This document shows, piece by piece, positions 44,545 to 54,239 of a stretch of DNA of 64,000 nt. Source of the stretch: CAWKMN01 sp963850765. GTDB taxonomy: Bacteria > Chloroflexota > Anaerolineae > Aggregatilineales > Aggregatilineaceae. Position 1 is the stretch's first letter, and each line of letters begins with the position of its first letter. The stretch is taken from positions 310,001 through 374,000 of the forward strand of contig CAWKMN010000001.1 of assembly GCA_963850765.1 (NCBI GenBank), written 5' to 3'. The position numbers were made by a program, and so were the translations under genes. Under the pieces are notes generated by a model. The model saw only the letters and a program-made list of their open reading frames with translations, searched no databases and was not told the DNA's origin.

Positions 44545-46209
44545 ATGACGGCTGAGAGTATTCCACGAAGCCCGGCAAATAGACCTTCTGCAATCTTTTC
44601 AGGTTCTTTAATCACGATTATCTTAAAGCTGGTGGCGCTGGCCGCCATTGATGCCTTTGCGATCTGGTTTATTGGCGGCCTGCTCGGTGAACAAGAATGG
44701 CTTTTGGCGATTTTTGTGGCCGTCGTTACGCTGGGGATCAATGCCATCTTTCTGATCGACGGGCTTTATCCCTATCGCTGGTTCGCGCCCGGCCTGGCGC
44801 TGCTGATCCTGATGATCATCTTCCCGACGATCTATACCGTCTACGTGGCGTTCACCAACTACCGCGATGGCAACCTGCTGACTCGTTCCCAGGCCGAAGA
44901 TGTGCTGTCCGACCCGGTCTATCTGCCGGAAGACGCTCCATCCTATACCTGGACGGCGTTCCGCTCCACCGAGGATGCCGCCAAGTACGGGCTGTGGCTG
45001 ATGCCGCAGGATGAGAGCCTCGGCGGGCCGATTTTCGTCACCGAGGGCACTATCACCCCGGCCAGCGAGATCGACCTGGGTGAGAACACGCTGGACGACG
45101 ACGGGATTCCGAGCGGCCTGCCCAGTTATGAACGGCTGCCGCGAGGACAGGTGATCGCGCTGCTCGACAATACGCTGTCCAAGATTCAGTTTGGCGAGCC
45201 GGGCAACGTCATCCAGATCACGATCCGCGAGGCGGCGGTTTATCGCCAGAAGTACACCTTTGACGACGACGGTTCGATGCTGGACAACGAAACGGGCGTG
45301 AGGTATAAGCCTAAAGAGGGCACATATACACCCGTCAGCGGGCCGACCATGCGGGATGGCGTCGTGGTCGATGAAGAAGGTGAGCCGCTCGACGTGATCC
45401 GTCCCGGCTTTTATGTGGTGACCGGGCTGGACAACTTTAAGCGGCTGGTTGAAAGCGAGAAGATCCGCGAGCCGTTTGTGGATGTGTTCATCTGGACCTT
45501 CGCCCACGCCTTTCTCACCGTGTTCCTGACCTTCTGGTTCGGACTGTTCATGGCGCTGCTGCTGAACGCCAAGTTCATGCCGGGGCGCGCCGTGCTGCGG
45601 ACGCTGCTGCTGGTGCCCTATGCGCTGCCGGCGTTTATCAGCGTGCTGGTCTGGAAAGGGCTGCTCAACGAGCAGTTGGGAGTGGTCAACAAGGCGATCA
45701 CCGACATTCTGGGCGTGGATAATGGGCCAAAGTGGACCTCCAGCCCTACCTGGGTCAAGGTCGGGATTCTGCTGATCCAGCTCTGGCTCGGCTTCCCGTA
45801 CATGATGCTGGTCACGACCGGGGCGCTGCAATCGATCCCGAACGACATTTACGAAGCGGCGCGCGTTGATGGGGCGAATGTGCTCCAGCAGTTCCGCCAC
45901 CTGACCCTGCCGCTGCTGCTGGTCGCGGTGGGTCCGCTGCTGATCGCGTCGTTTGCGTTCAACTTTAACAACTTCACGATTGTCGAGTTGTTCAACAAAG
46001 GGGGTCCACCCATCCGGCCGGACACGCCGGCGGGCCACAGCGACATCCTGATCACCTACACCTACGAGCTGGCTTTTGGCAGCGGGCGCGGCGCGGACTA
46101 CGGCTTCGCCTCAACGATCAGCCTGGTGATCTTCATCATCGTGGCGGTGATCACCTTCTTCAACTTCCGCTTCACCCAGTCGTGGGAGGAGATCTCGGAA
46201 AATGTCTAG
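44545..46209 (+). CDS. malF: Maltodextrin ABC transporter permease MalF
   Basis: 554 residues, intact. Like enterobacterial MalF it has an extended N-terminus with extra helices (SLITIILKLVALAAIDAFAIWFIGG and onward) and a large extracytoplasmic loop, here about 200 residues (from NYRDGNLLTRSQAEDVL). The core permease part starts FVDVFIWTFAHAFLTVFLTFWFGL. The EAA loop contacting the ATPase is IPNDIYEAARVDGANVLQQFRHLTLPLLL. No strong ribosome-binding site is visible. Its stop overlaps the malG start by 8 bases. Confidence 0.94.
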   Translation: MTAESIPRSPANRPSAIFSGSLITIILKLVALAAIDAFAIWFIGGLLGEQEWLLAIFVAVVTLGINAIFLIDGLYPYRWFAPGLALLILMIIFPTIYTVYVAFTNYRDGNLLTRSQAEDVLSDPVYLPEDAPSYTWTAFRSTEDAAKYGLWLMPQDESLGGPIFVTEGTITPASEIDLGENTLDDDGIPSGLPSYERLPRGQVIALLDNTLSKIQFGEPGNVIQITIREAAVYRQKYTFDDDGSMLDNETGVRYKPKEGTYTPVSGPTMRDGVVVDEEGEPLDVIRPGFYVVTGLDNFKRLVESEKIREPFVDVFIWTFAHAFLTVFLTFWFGLFMALLLNAKFMPGRAVLRTLLLVPYALPAFISVLVWKGLLNEQLGVVNKAITDILGVDNGPKWTSSPTWVKVGILLIQLWLGFPYMMLVTTGALQSIPNDIYEAARVDGANVLQQFRHLTLPLLLVAVGPLLIASFAFNFNNFTIVELFNKGGPPIRPDTPAGHSDILITYTYELAFGSGRGADYGFASTISLVIFIIVAVITFFNFRFTQSWEEISENV

Positions 46210-47089
46210 CATGAGCTATGTCCTCGAAAACAAGATGGCGCGTGACCGCTGGCTCAATTACCTGGTGCGGCTGGTCGTGATCCTGCTGGCGCTGTCTTTC
46301 GCGTTCTTCCCGATCATCTGGGTGGTGTCGGCATCGTTTGACCAGACCGGATCGCTGAACACCCAGAAGCTGATCCCGCATAACTTTGGTGATGGGAACT
46401 ATGACAAGCTGCTCAGCAGCGACATCCACCCGTTTAAGACCTGGATATGGAACTCGATCAAGGTTTCGTCGATCGCGTCGATCCTGTCGGTGATGATCAG
46501 TGCGTTGGGCGCGTATGGTTTTTCACGCTTCCGCTTCAGCGGGCGGCGGAGCCTGATGCTCACCATCTTTATCGTGCAGGTGTTCCCCAACTCGCTCACC
46601 ATTGTGGCGACCTTTCTGCTGATCCAGGCTATCGGCAAGGAGGTTCCCTGGCTGGGGCTGAACTCGCATGGCGGGCTGATCCTGGTCTATCTGGGCGGCG
46701 CATTGGGGATCAATACGTGGCTGATGAAGGGCTTTTTCGACTCGATCCCGCGCGAGCTGGACGAGTCGGCGAAAATCGACGGCGCGTCGGACTGGCGCAT
46801 CTTCTGGCAGATCATCTTCCCGCTGGTGCGCCCGGTGCTGGCCGTGGTCGGTATCCTGTCGTTTATCGGCGTCTATGGGGATGTGATCATCTCGCTGACC
46901 CTGCTCAAGGATAAAGAGGTGCAAACCCTGGCGATCGGGCTGAACCGCTTCATCAGCGATCCGTACAACCGCGAATGGGGCACCTTCTCGGCGGGTGCGC
47001 TGATCGGCGCGATCCCGATTGTGATCATCATTCTCACCTTCCAGCGCTTTTTCGTCAGCGGTCTGACGGAAGGCGCGGTGAAGGGCTAA
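46202..47089 (+). CDS. malG: Maltodextrin ABC transporter permease MalG
   Basis: 295 residues, six membrane helices. The EAA loop is SIPRELDESAKIDGASDWRIFWQIIFPLVRPVL. Other family matches: SRFRFSGRRSLMLTIFIVQVFPNSLTIVATFLL and the C-terminal FVSGLTEGAVKG, typical of MalG. ATG 46202 is supported by GGAGGAGA about 10 bases upstream; an alternative ATG lies at 46211. It works with MalF as a heterodimer. Confidence 0.95.
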   Translation: MSSMSYVLENKMARDRWLNYLVRLVVILLALSFAFFPIIWVVSASFDQTGSLNTQKLIPHNFGDGNYDKLLSSDIHPFKTWIWNSIKVSSIASILSVMISALGAYGFSRFRFSGRRSLMLTIFIVQVFPNSLTIVATFLLIQAIGKEVPWLGLNSHGGLILVYLGGALGINTWLMKGFFDSIPRELDESAKIDGASDWRIFWQIIFPLVRPVLAVVGILSFIGVYGDVIISLTLLKDKEVQTLAIGLNRFISDPYNREWGTFSAGALIGAIPIVIIILTFQRFFVSGLTEGAVKG

Positions 47090-47096
47090 CATTATA

Positions 47097-47214
47097 TTTT
47101 TACCCCTATCCCCGTCCGACCTTCAGTCGGCACCCCTTCTCCCCGCACGCGGAGAAAGGGGAGAAGACTCTAATCCCTCCCCGTAAACGGAGAGGGATTT
47201 AGGGAGGGGTAAAC
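47097..47214. repeat. Family A element between malG and the amylase gene
   Basis: TTACCCCTATCCCCGTCCG at the left, GGGATTTAGGGAGGGGTAAA at the right, with a CGACCTTCAGTCGG hairpin inside. Confidence 0.8.
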
Positions 47215-47244
47215 TCCACTTTTTCGCCCAGTTGAGGTATTCAT

Positions 47245-48864
47245 ATGGACTTCATCTTTGGCACGTTTGCCACCGATGAACTCAAGGTCGTCCACCACCG
47301 GACGGCGCGGCGGGGCGTGCAGCACGGCTACGAGCTGAGGCCCCGCGATCCCCTCCCCGGCCAACCCGTGACTCTGCATGTGGATCTCGGCACTGACCTG
47401 TCGGCTGATGCCGCCGCCTGTTATTACACGCTCGACGGCTCAATGCCGGACGGCGCGCGCGGCGTCGCGGCCAACGGTCAGGTTGTGCGGCTGGAACCCG
47501 ATGGTATCACCTGGGACGCGGTGGCCTGGGGCTACGTGTCCCACTGGCGCGGCGTGCTGCCCGCCCAACCGGAAGGTGCGGTCGTGCGCTACCGCATCGG
47601 CGCGTGGACCGATGCTGGCCCGGAGGTCTTCGCGGACTGGCCGAATGTGCAGGATACCGCCGAGCAGGCCGCCGCCGCTTTTTTTCGCGGCGAACCCCTG
47701 CCGCAGACCCCACCCGGCGATCCGGCCCAGGGGCAGATGTTCAGCTACCATGTGGATCAACTGCGTCCGCCTGAGTGGGCGCGGGATGCGATCATCTATC
47801 AGGTGTTCGTGGACCGCTTTTATCCCGGCGATGGGCGACCCTGGCTCGAACCGGCGACATTGGGCGGTTTTTACGGCGGGACGCTGTGGGGCGTGCGCGA
47901 TAAGCTGGATTACATTCAGGATCTCGGCGTGACCTGTATCTGGCTGACGCCCACCTGGCGGAGCGATTCGCACCACGGTTATGACCCGATTGACTACACT
48001 CAGACCGAGCCGCGCCTGGGCGGCGATGAGGCGCTGCACGCGCTGATCGAAGCGGCACACGCGCGCGGGCTGCGCGTTCTGCTGGATATGGTCTGCAACC
48101 ACCTCTCGGATCAGGCTCCGCAGTTTCAGGACGCGCTGCACGATCCGAAAAGTGCCTATCGCGGCTGGTTCACGTTTGACGAGTCGCCGGTGGGCTACCG
48201 GAGCTTTTTTGGCGTGCCCACCATGCCGCAGATCAACACGGCTGACCCCGAAGCGCGCCGCTGGTTGTGCGACATCGCGCGCTACTGGCTGCGGGAATTT
48301 GACATCGACGGCTACCGGCTGGACTATGCCAACGGCCCCGGCCCGGATTTCTGGTCCGATTTCCGCGCGGCGTGTCGATCCGAAAAGCCGGACTGTTTCT
48401 GCTTTGGTGAGATCGTCGATCAGCCCGCGTCGATCCTGCCGTATATCGGGCGGCTGGATGGCTGCCTGGATTTTCACGTAGGCGAGGCGCTGCGCAAAAC
48501 CTACGCTTACGGCGTCTGGACCGAAGACGATTTCGCGCGGTTCTTGGAGCGGCACAACGCCTATTTTGAGGACAACGGCGATTTTATCCGCCCCACCTTT
48601 CTCGATAATCACGACATGGATCGTTTTCTGTTCGCGGCGGGCGGCGATCAGGCGGCGCTGCGACGCGCGGCAGCAGTTCAGATGAAGCTGCCCGGCCCAC
48701 CGATCATCTACTATGGGTCCGAAGTCGGCCTCAGCCAGCCGTACAGCAAGGAAGACGGATTCGGCCTGGAAGCCAGCCGCGCGCCGATGCGGTGGGACGA
48801 CCAGCAGGATCACGATCTGCTGGCGTATTACCGGGCGCTGATCGCCGCGCGCCGGAAAAGATAG
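47245..48864 (+). CDS. Alpha-amylase family GH13 enzyme (cyclomaltodextrinase/neopullulanase-like), short C-terminus
   Basis: 539 residues. An N-terminal beta-sandwich (about 1-150) precedes the TIM barrel, starting DAIIYQVFVDRFYPGD. Catalytic residues lie in FDIDGYRLDYANGPG (nucleophile D), CFGEIVDQP (acid E) and FLDNHDMDRF (transition-state D); YGSEVGLSQ follows. There is no signal peptide, so it degrades imported maltodextrins in the cytoplasm, matching the malEFG genes just upstream. The protein stops at LIAARRKR, right where the usual roughly 60-residue C-terminal beta domain would start, so it may be truncated. Confidence 0.9.
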   Translation: MDFIFGTFATDELKVVHHRTARRGVQHGYELRPRDPLPGQPVTLHVDLGTDLSADAAACYYTLDGSMPDGARGVAANGQVVRLEPDGITWDAVAWGYVSHWRGVLPAQPEGAVVRYRIGAWTDAGPEVFADWPNVQDTAEQAAAAFFRGEPLPQTPPGDPAQGQMFSYHVDQLRPPEWARDAIIYQVFVDRFYPGDGRPWLEPATLGGFYGGTLWGVRDKLDYIQDLGVTCIWLTPTWRSDSHHGYDPIDYTQTEPRLGGDEALHALIEAAHARGLRVLLDMVCNHLSDQAPQFQDALHDPKSAYRGWFTFDESPVGYRSFFGVPTMPQINTADPEARRWLCDIARYWLREFDIDGYRLDYANGPGPDFWSDFRAACRSEKPDCFCFGEIVDQPASILPYIGRLDGCLDFHVGEALRKTYAYGVWTEDDFARFLERHNAYFEDNGDFIRPTFLDNHDMDRFLFAAGGDQAALRRAAAVQMKLPGPPIIYYGSEVGLSQPYSKEDGFGLEASRAPMRWDDQQDHDLLAYYRALIAARRKR

Positions 48865-48947
48865 GCCCTCCTCAGATCTTTCCATACGTCCCCAAATGGC
48901 TTAAAGTTGAATGACGTTCGGAATATCGCTAAAGGAGTTTGAACAAT

Positions 48948-50208
48948 ATGAACTCGTTTTCGTATGGCTGCCGGGATCGTGCTGGCGCTCATGCTGGCCG
49001 CGCTGGGATGGCCCGCGGCGGCGCAGACGAACGCGCTGCCCTTCGCCGCCGTCACCCAGGATCAACTCATGCTGTACGGGCTGGGCGACGCACCCGTCGC
49101 GGTGACCGCGCCCGGAGCCTATTGGGATTACGCGCAGCTCGCCTGGAGTCCCGATGGCAGCACGCTGGCGTTTATCGGGATTGACTCTGAATATAAAGAG
49201 CACCTGCTCATCACGGATCGCGCTGGCAGCCCGCCGGTGGATCTGCCTGGAACCCCGGCACGGATGTTCCCGGTCTCTTTTTCGGCGGATGGGCAGATCG
49301 TCTATGCGGAGGATACCGGGCAGTTTATGACACTGGGTGAAGGACCGGGCGGCACGGTGGTGAATGTCCAATCGATCGCGCCCACGGCCGGGGCGGTGCC
49401 GGCGACACTCAGCCAGTTTACCTGGGGCGTTGGCTGCGGCGGCGGGTCGTCCATTCCGGCGCACTGGCTCTACTGGTCCGAAACCGAGGGCAGCCCTGGC
49501 AACAGCCCGCTGGCCCTGGCGGTGACGCCGTCGGGCATTGTGCACAGCATAAACTGCACGGGGATCGGCACCGCTCTGCTCGATCCGGCCACCGGCACGG
49601 ACACCGAACTGGGCACACAGTTGGGCTGGGTGAGCGTGTCGCCCGACGGCTCGCGGCTGGTCGGCATCAGCAAGGAACGCGGCGATCCACCGTATGCCCA
49701 GATGTTGACGATAGACCTGGCGACGCGCGCTGTGACCCCGATCGCCGCGGCTGCCTCGGTGATGCCTGATCTGGTCGTGTGGGGTGCGGACGGTAACAGC
49801 ATCTTCTACAGCACGCTGCAAGCGTCGGGGAATGTGATCCCGGCCACACCCGAAGAACAGCAGATCCTCGGTGAAGCGATCGGCTCGATGGAGCCGGCCA
49901 CGCTGCCGCTCAACATCGTGACGATCCACCGCTTCGACCTTTCCACCATGACCGACACCGAGATCTACAGCGGGCAGGCTTTCGCTATCGGGCGGATGGC
50001 TCCTACACCGGACGGGGCCGGGCTGCTCTTCAGCCAGATCCCGAACATGGAGGCGTGGGTCGCGGCGCTGATCGGCGGCACTGCCCCCGAAGATCCGCTA
50101 ACCCTGTTCCCGGTGACGCTGCACTATCTGGATCTGTCCACTGGCTCGGTGAGCCCGATCGCGTCGGACGTGAACATGTTCGCGTTTAATGCTGCGGCAG
50201 TTCCGTAA
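48948..50208 (+). CDS. Secreted PD40/TolB-like beta-propeller protein (frame break at the start)
   Basis: About 420 residues. The ribosome-binding site AAAGGAG and ATG 48948 (MNSF) are one frame away from the main body, which begins MAAGIVLALMLAALGWPAAAQT at 48964. A one-base break in the short T-run at about 48956-48960 is inferred. A signal peptide is present. Blade repeats of the SPDG type: LAWSPDGSTLAFIG, VSVSPDGSRLVGIS, VVWGADGNSIFYS and APTPDGAGLLFSQ. There are no catalytic motifs. It is probably a binding or sensing protein outside the membrane; the ligand is unknown. Confidence 0.75.
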
Positions 50209-50240
50209 CCTCGCCTGTCTCTTCCCCTAACCAACAGGAT

Positions 50241-50292
50241 GTAGGGGCGGCCCATCGGGTCGCCCTGGGCGGGTTTGTTAACCCGCCCCTAC
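50241..50292. repeat. Family C double hairpin
   Basis: Starts GTAGGGGCGGCCC and ends CCCGCCCCTAC, with GGGCGGGTTTGTTAACCCGCCC inside. Confidence 0.75.
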
Positions 50293-50295
50293 GGC

Positions 50296-50388
50296 CTTAT
50301 CCCCGGCCCCTGTCCATCCATGGAGAGGGGAGAAAAGTCGCTCCTTCCCCCTCTCTGGCTGGAGAGGGGGATTGGGGGGTGAGGCCCT
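50296..50388. repeat. Family A variant upstream of the acyl-CoA dehydrogenase
   Basis: CCTTATCCCCGGCCCCTGTCC at the left and GGATTGGGGGGTGAGGCC at the right. Confidence 0.75.
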
Positions 50389-50490
50389 CTGCCGCCTTTT
50401 GAGACGGTATCTGCCAATATGTGGGGAGGTCTGGCTGAGCCTCTCCTGCTAAAATCGGCTCATAGGTCGAGAGACGCAGGAGGGTGCCGG

Positions 50491-51634
50491 ATGGATTTCA
50501 CACTGACGGAAGAGCAGCGACTGTTTCAGGATGCGGTGCGCGATTTCTGCGAGCGCGAGATCAAGCCCTACGCGGCGGAAGTGGACGAGACCGGCCAGCT
50601 TCGCCGGGAGGCCATCGCCAAAATGCCGGCCCTGGGACTGGTCGGGTTGCAGGTGCCCGAAGCCTACGGCGGCGCGGACTTCGACAGCATCAGCGTGGTT
50701 ATCGCCATGGAGGAGCTTGGGCGGGCGTGCGGCTCGACCGGCCTGAGTGTTGAGGCGCACAATGAGCTGTGCTGTCTGCCGATCGTCCGCTGGGGCACCG
50801 ATGAGCAAAAACGGCGCTTTCTTCCGCGCCTGACCAGTGGTGAGGTCCTCGGCAGCATCGCGCTGACCGAACCCGACACCGGCAGCGATCTGACGGGCAT
50901 CCAGACGCGCGCGGTCAAATCCAATGGCGAGTGGGTGATCAACGGCAGCAAAGCCTGGATCACGAATGCCAGCCTCGCGCCGGTAATCGTGCTGCTGGCA
51001 CGCACGGCAGCGGATGCCGGCTCGCAAAGTTTTAGCACGATCCTGGTGGAAACCGATCGCGCCGGGTTGGAAATCGCGCCGCCGGAGAAAAAGATGGGCA
51101 CCCACGGATCGCCGGCGCATGTCCTGACCTTTACCGATGTGCGCGTGCCGCTCGACAACCTGCTGGGCGGCGAGGGGCAGGGGTTCTATCAAACGCTGGC
51201 GACGTTGGACAGTGGGCGGATCGCGATCGGCGCGCTGTGTGTCGGGTCTGGCGCAGGCAGCGTTCGACGAGGCCGTGCGCTATGCCAAGGAGCGCCGCAC
51301 GTTCGGCAAGCGGCTGGCCGATCACCAGGCGATCCAGTTTAAGCTGGCGGACATGGCGACCCCGCTCGAAGCGGCCCGGCTGCTGGTGGTTCAGGCGGCG
51401 TGGGCCAAGGATCAGGGCCGGCCATATACGAAGCTGGCGTCGATGGCGAAGCTGTTCGCCTCGGAGATGTGCGAAAAGGTGACGTTTGAGGCGCTCCAGA
51501 TTCACGGCGGCTATGGCTACAGCCGCGAATTTCCGCTCGAACGGATTTACCGCGATCAGCGCATGATGAGCATCGGTGAAGGCACCAGCGAGGTCAACCG
51601 GATGGTCATCGCGCGGCGTGTGTTGGAGGAATAA
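50491..51634 (+). CDS. Acyl-CoA dehydrogenase (one frame break)
   Basis: An FAD enzyme of fatty-acid or amino-acid beta-oxidation, about 380 residues. N-terminal domain MDFTLTEEQRLFQDAVRDFCERE; FAD/substrate signatures IALTEPDTGSDLTGIQTRA and WVINGSKAWITNASLA; KKMGTHGSPAHVLTFTDVRVP. The frame breaks near 51240 (GALCVG/LAQAAFDEAVRYAKERRTFGK). The C-terminal domain has LQIHGGYGYSREFPLERIYRDQR, including the usual catalytic-glutamate region. The substrate chain length cannot be told. ATG 50491 has AGGAGG about 9 bases upstream. It stands alone between repeats. Confidence 0.93.
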
Positions 51635-51667
51635 GCCTCACCCCCGGCGGAAATGAGCGAGAAATCT

Positions 51668-51822
51668 GAACCGCAGAGACGCAGAGCACGCAGAGATTAT
51701 TGAAGAGGAGAAAGCTGTAGGGGCGGGTTAACAAACCCGCTCTGTTTTTGAGCGAACGCCGCGACATCGTTTCTGTAAGCGTGGCGCCCCTCTCCGCGTG
51801 TGGAGAGGGGCCGGGGGTGAGG
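51668..51822. repeat. Cluster of family B, C and A repeats
   Basis: 51668-51705 has CGCAGAGACGCAGAGCACGC (family B); 51716-51745 has GTAGGGGCGGGTTAACAAACC (family C); 51785-51822 has CCCCTCTCCGCGTGTGGAG (family A). No gene is seen in the 200-base gap. Confidence 0.7.
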
Positions 51823-51834
51823 TGAATTGGCGCG

Positions 51835-53034
51835 CTACACCACGCGCACCGGCGTGCCGACTTCCGCCCAGTTGAAGAACCATTCGGCTTCCGGCGTGGG
51901 CAGGTTCACACAGCCGTGACTCATCGGGCGGCCGAAGCTGTTGTGCCAGTAGGTCCCGTGGATGCCATACCCCTGGTAGAAGTACATCGTATACGGCACG
52001 CTTGGCAGGTAATAGTCCGGCCCGCTCATATCTGTCGCGGTGTGCTTGACGTAGACTTTGTAGTCGCCCAGGACGGTCGGCGTATCGGGCAGACCCGTTG
52101 ACACCAGATGCGAATGGATCAGTTGGCCGTTCTCATAGGCGAAGATGCGCTGCTGATCGGTCGAGACGACAATCGCCTTGCCCACCGACGTGGAAGGCGC
52201 GGGTGCCTGGGCCGCGGGCGGCTCATACATGCCCGCCGCCGGGATGGTAAGTTCCTGGCCGACATACAGCAGGTCGGGATCGGTCAGGTCATTGATCGCG
52301 ACAATGTCCTGCATATCCACGCCGTACAGCCGCGCGATCAACGCGAGTTCCTGCCCCTGCTCGACCACGTGAACGGTGGTCTGCCCGGTGTAGGTGTTGG
52401 TCTCTTCAGGCTCCGGCGGGGCTACGTCGATCATGCTCAGCTCGAAGACGCCGTCGGCCAGTTCACTCGCCAGATTCTGATACAGGCGGTTGAGCATCAC
52501 CGGGACTTCCATCACGCGGCCCATCTGCGGCGGATTGCCCGGCACGGCGTCGATATTGATCTGCTCGCTCAGCCCAACCAGCGCGGTCTGCGTCTGGTTC
52601 AGGTCGATGGTGTACCAGGGCGTGACATCCGCGCCCGACGCCGCATCCCCGGCCATCTGGATCGTCGCCGGGATGTCCACGCGCACGCCAAAATTGCCCA
52701 GCGTGGTGGTCCACTGGCGCGACCCATCCACCAGCAGCAGCGGTTGGCCGGCCAGATTGTTTTCTTCAAGCGTCTGGGCGGCTGCGTCTGGCGACTGCCC
52801 GCCGATCGAAACCCCCGCCACCGCCACACCGGACGGGATCTGATCCCCGCCGGAAGGATAGACGACCAGCATCAGCACGGCCACGACGACCAGCAGCAGG
52901 ACCAGCCCCGCCGCCATCACGCCGCCGCCGATGACCCACCAGGGAATCGGACGCTGCCGGCGTCGCCGCGCCACGTGACGATGCGGGGGGACGTTGTTGT
53001 TTTGATCAGGTGATGGATAGTTGTAGGGTTGCAT
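51835..53034 (-). CDS. L,D-transpeptidase with PG-binding and LysM domains
   Basis: 399 residues. A basic cytoplasmic N-terminus, a membrane anchor (WWVIGGGVMAAGLVLLLVVVAVLMLVV), a YoaR-type PG_binding_4 domain (IPSGVAVAGVSIGGQSPDAA), a LysM (about 220-265, TVHVVEQGQELALIARLYGVD to QELTIP), and a C-terminal YkuD domain. The catalytic motif is HGTYWHNSFGRPMSHGCVNL with nucleophile Cys. It crosslinks peptidoglycan with 3-3 bonds or attaches proteins to the wall. The anchored, wall-binding layout fits a monoderm cell. It is alone on the minus strand. Confidence 0.93.
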   Translation of the reverse strand: MQPYNYPSPDQNNNVPPHRHVARRRRQRPIPWWVIGGGVMAAGLVLLLVVVAVLMLVVYPSGGDQIPSGVAVAGVSIGGQSPDAAAQTLEENNLAGQPLLLVDGSRQWTTTLGNFGVRVDIPATIQMAGDAASGADVTPWYTIDLNQTQTALVGLSEQINIDAVPGNPPQMGRVMEVPVMLNRLYQNLASELADGVFELSMIDVAPPEPEETNTYTGQTTVHVVEQGQELALIARLYGVDMQDIVAINDLTDPDLLYVGQELTIPAAGMYEPPAAQAPAPSTSVGKAIVVSTDQQRIFAYENGQLIHSHLVSTGLPDTPTVLGDYKVYVKHTATDMSGPDYYLPSVPYTMYFYQGYGIHGTYWHNSFGRPMSHGCVNLPTPEAEWFFNWAEVGTPVRVV

Positions 53035-53263
53035 CTTCCCATGATTCCCTTTTTTATAGATACATGTCTATTTTAAAGAATTTCCGGCCGTTGTGAATGG
53101 TCGGGAATAGTCGAGGGGCACACGCGCGCTCTACGAAATCCCTACGCCGCCTACGCTGGCTTCGCTTGGCCCGATTTCGGCAAAACCGGATTTTTGGGTA
53201 CACTTAAGATTGTGTTGTGATTTTGTGTTTGTTTAGTGCCCTGGCCCGGCTAACGTTAGCTGC

Positions 53264-53318
53264 GTAGGGGCAACCCTTGGGTTGCCCGTTTATCGGGTAG
53301 GGCTTGCCCTGCCCCTAC
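53264..53318. repeat. Family C double hairpin in the 335-base gap
   Basis: Begins GTAGGGGCAACCC and ends CTGCCCCTAC, containing AACCCTTGGGTT and GTAGGGCTTGCCCTGC. The rest of 53035-53369 shows nothing coding. Confidence 0.75.
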
Positions 53319-53369
53319 GGGTCTTTATGGTTACGGGACAGGGTTTTTAGCGCGATGAGGGACGGAGCC

Positions 53370-54239
53370 ATGTCGAAGAAGCGCCTGCTGATCATTGAGG
53401 ACGATGTCGATGTGTCGGACATGTTGACGGCATATTTTGAGACCCAGGGTTATGAAGTCTTTCATGCCCAGGAAGGCACAGAAGGGATCGCGATGGGCCG
53501 CGCCAAGCTGCCCAACCTGATCCTGCTGGACGTGATGCTGCCGGATATGGACGGCTTCGACGTGTGCCGGGCGCTCCGTACCACCACGCTCACCAAGTAC
53601 ATCCCGATCACCTTCCTGACGCAGCGCGACGCCCGCGCGGATAAGGTGGCGGGGCTGGAACTCGGCGCGGATGATTATGTGACCAAGCCGTTCGACATCG
53701 AAGAACTGCGGCTGCGCGTCCAGGGGTCGATCAAGCGGGCGACGCGCGACCACCTGCACGAAGCGCGAACCGGGCTGCCCGGCGGCCCGATGATCGCGGG
53801 CGTGCTCAAGCAGCTTGACGAGCATGATCGCTGGCACCACCTGGACATCTGCCTGAACGGGTTCAGCTCCTTCCGCGAGGTGTATGGGTTCCTGACGGCG
53901 GACGAGGCGCTGAGTCTGGCGGCGCTGGTTCTGACCGAGGTGATCACCGAGCGCGGCACGCCCAACGATTTTATCGGCACGCCCGAAGAAGCCCGCTTCA
54001 CCGTGATTACGCATGCCCCTGACATCGACGGCATTATCCAGACGATCACCGAGCGCTTCACCGAGCGGGCCAAGTCGCTGTATAATTTCGCGGACGCCGA
54101 GCGAGGCTTTATCGTGCTCAAGCCGGGCACCCCCGAAGAGCGCCGCGAGCCGCTCATGTCGCTGACGATCGTGCGGGTCCGGCTCGGCACGCCGGCACAA
54201 GATCCGTGTTCGCAGCCATCCCCAGGGAGCATCCCATAA
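53370..54239 (+). CDS. Response regulator with a degenerate GGDEF-like output domain
   Basis: 289 residues. The receiver has IIEDDVDVSDML (acidic pocket), phospho-acceptor in LILLDVMLPDMDGFDVC, switch T in TFLTQRD and lysine in YVTKPFDIEEL. After a basic linker, the C-terminal 150 residues resemble the diguanylate-cyclase fold (HHLDICLNGFSSFREVYGFLTADEALSLAALVL, NDFIGTPEEARFTVIT), but the GGDEF motif is replaced by a TPEEARF-like loop. It is probably catalytically inactive and acts as a binding or dimerisation output. Its TAA stop overlaps the gatA ATG (TAATG). Confidence 0.85.
   Translation: MSKKRLLIIEDDVDVSDMLTAYFETQGYEVFHAQEGTEGIAMGRAKLPNLILLDVMLPDMDGFDVCRALRTTTLTKYIPITFLTQRDARADKVAGLELGADDYVTKPFDIEELRLRVQGSIKRATRDHLHEARTGLPGGPMIAGVLKQLDEHDRWHHLDICLNGFSSFREVYGFLTADEALSLAALVLTEVITERGTPNDFIGTPEEARFTVITHAPDIDGIIQTITERFTERAKSLYNFADAERGFIVLKPGTPEERREPLMSLTIVRVRLGTPAQDPCSQPSPGSIP

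Noticed and set aside
44623..46038. A 471-residue open frame on the minus strand
   Set aside because: Antisense shadow of malF; Gln/Arg/His-rich composition typical of antisense frames in GC-rich genes.
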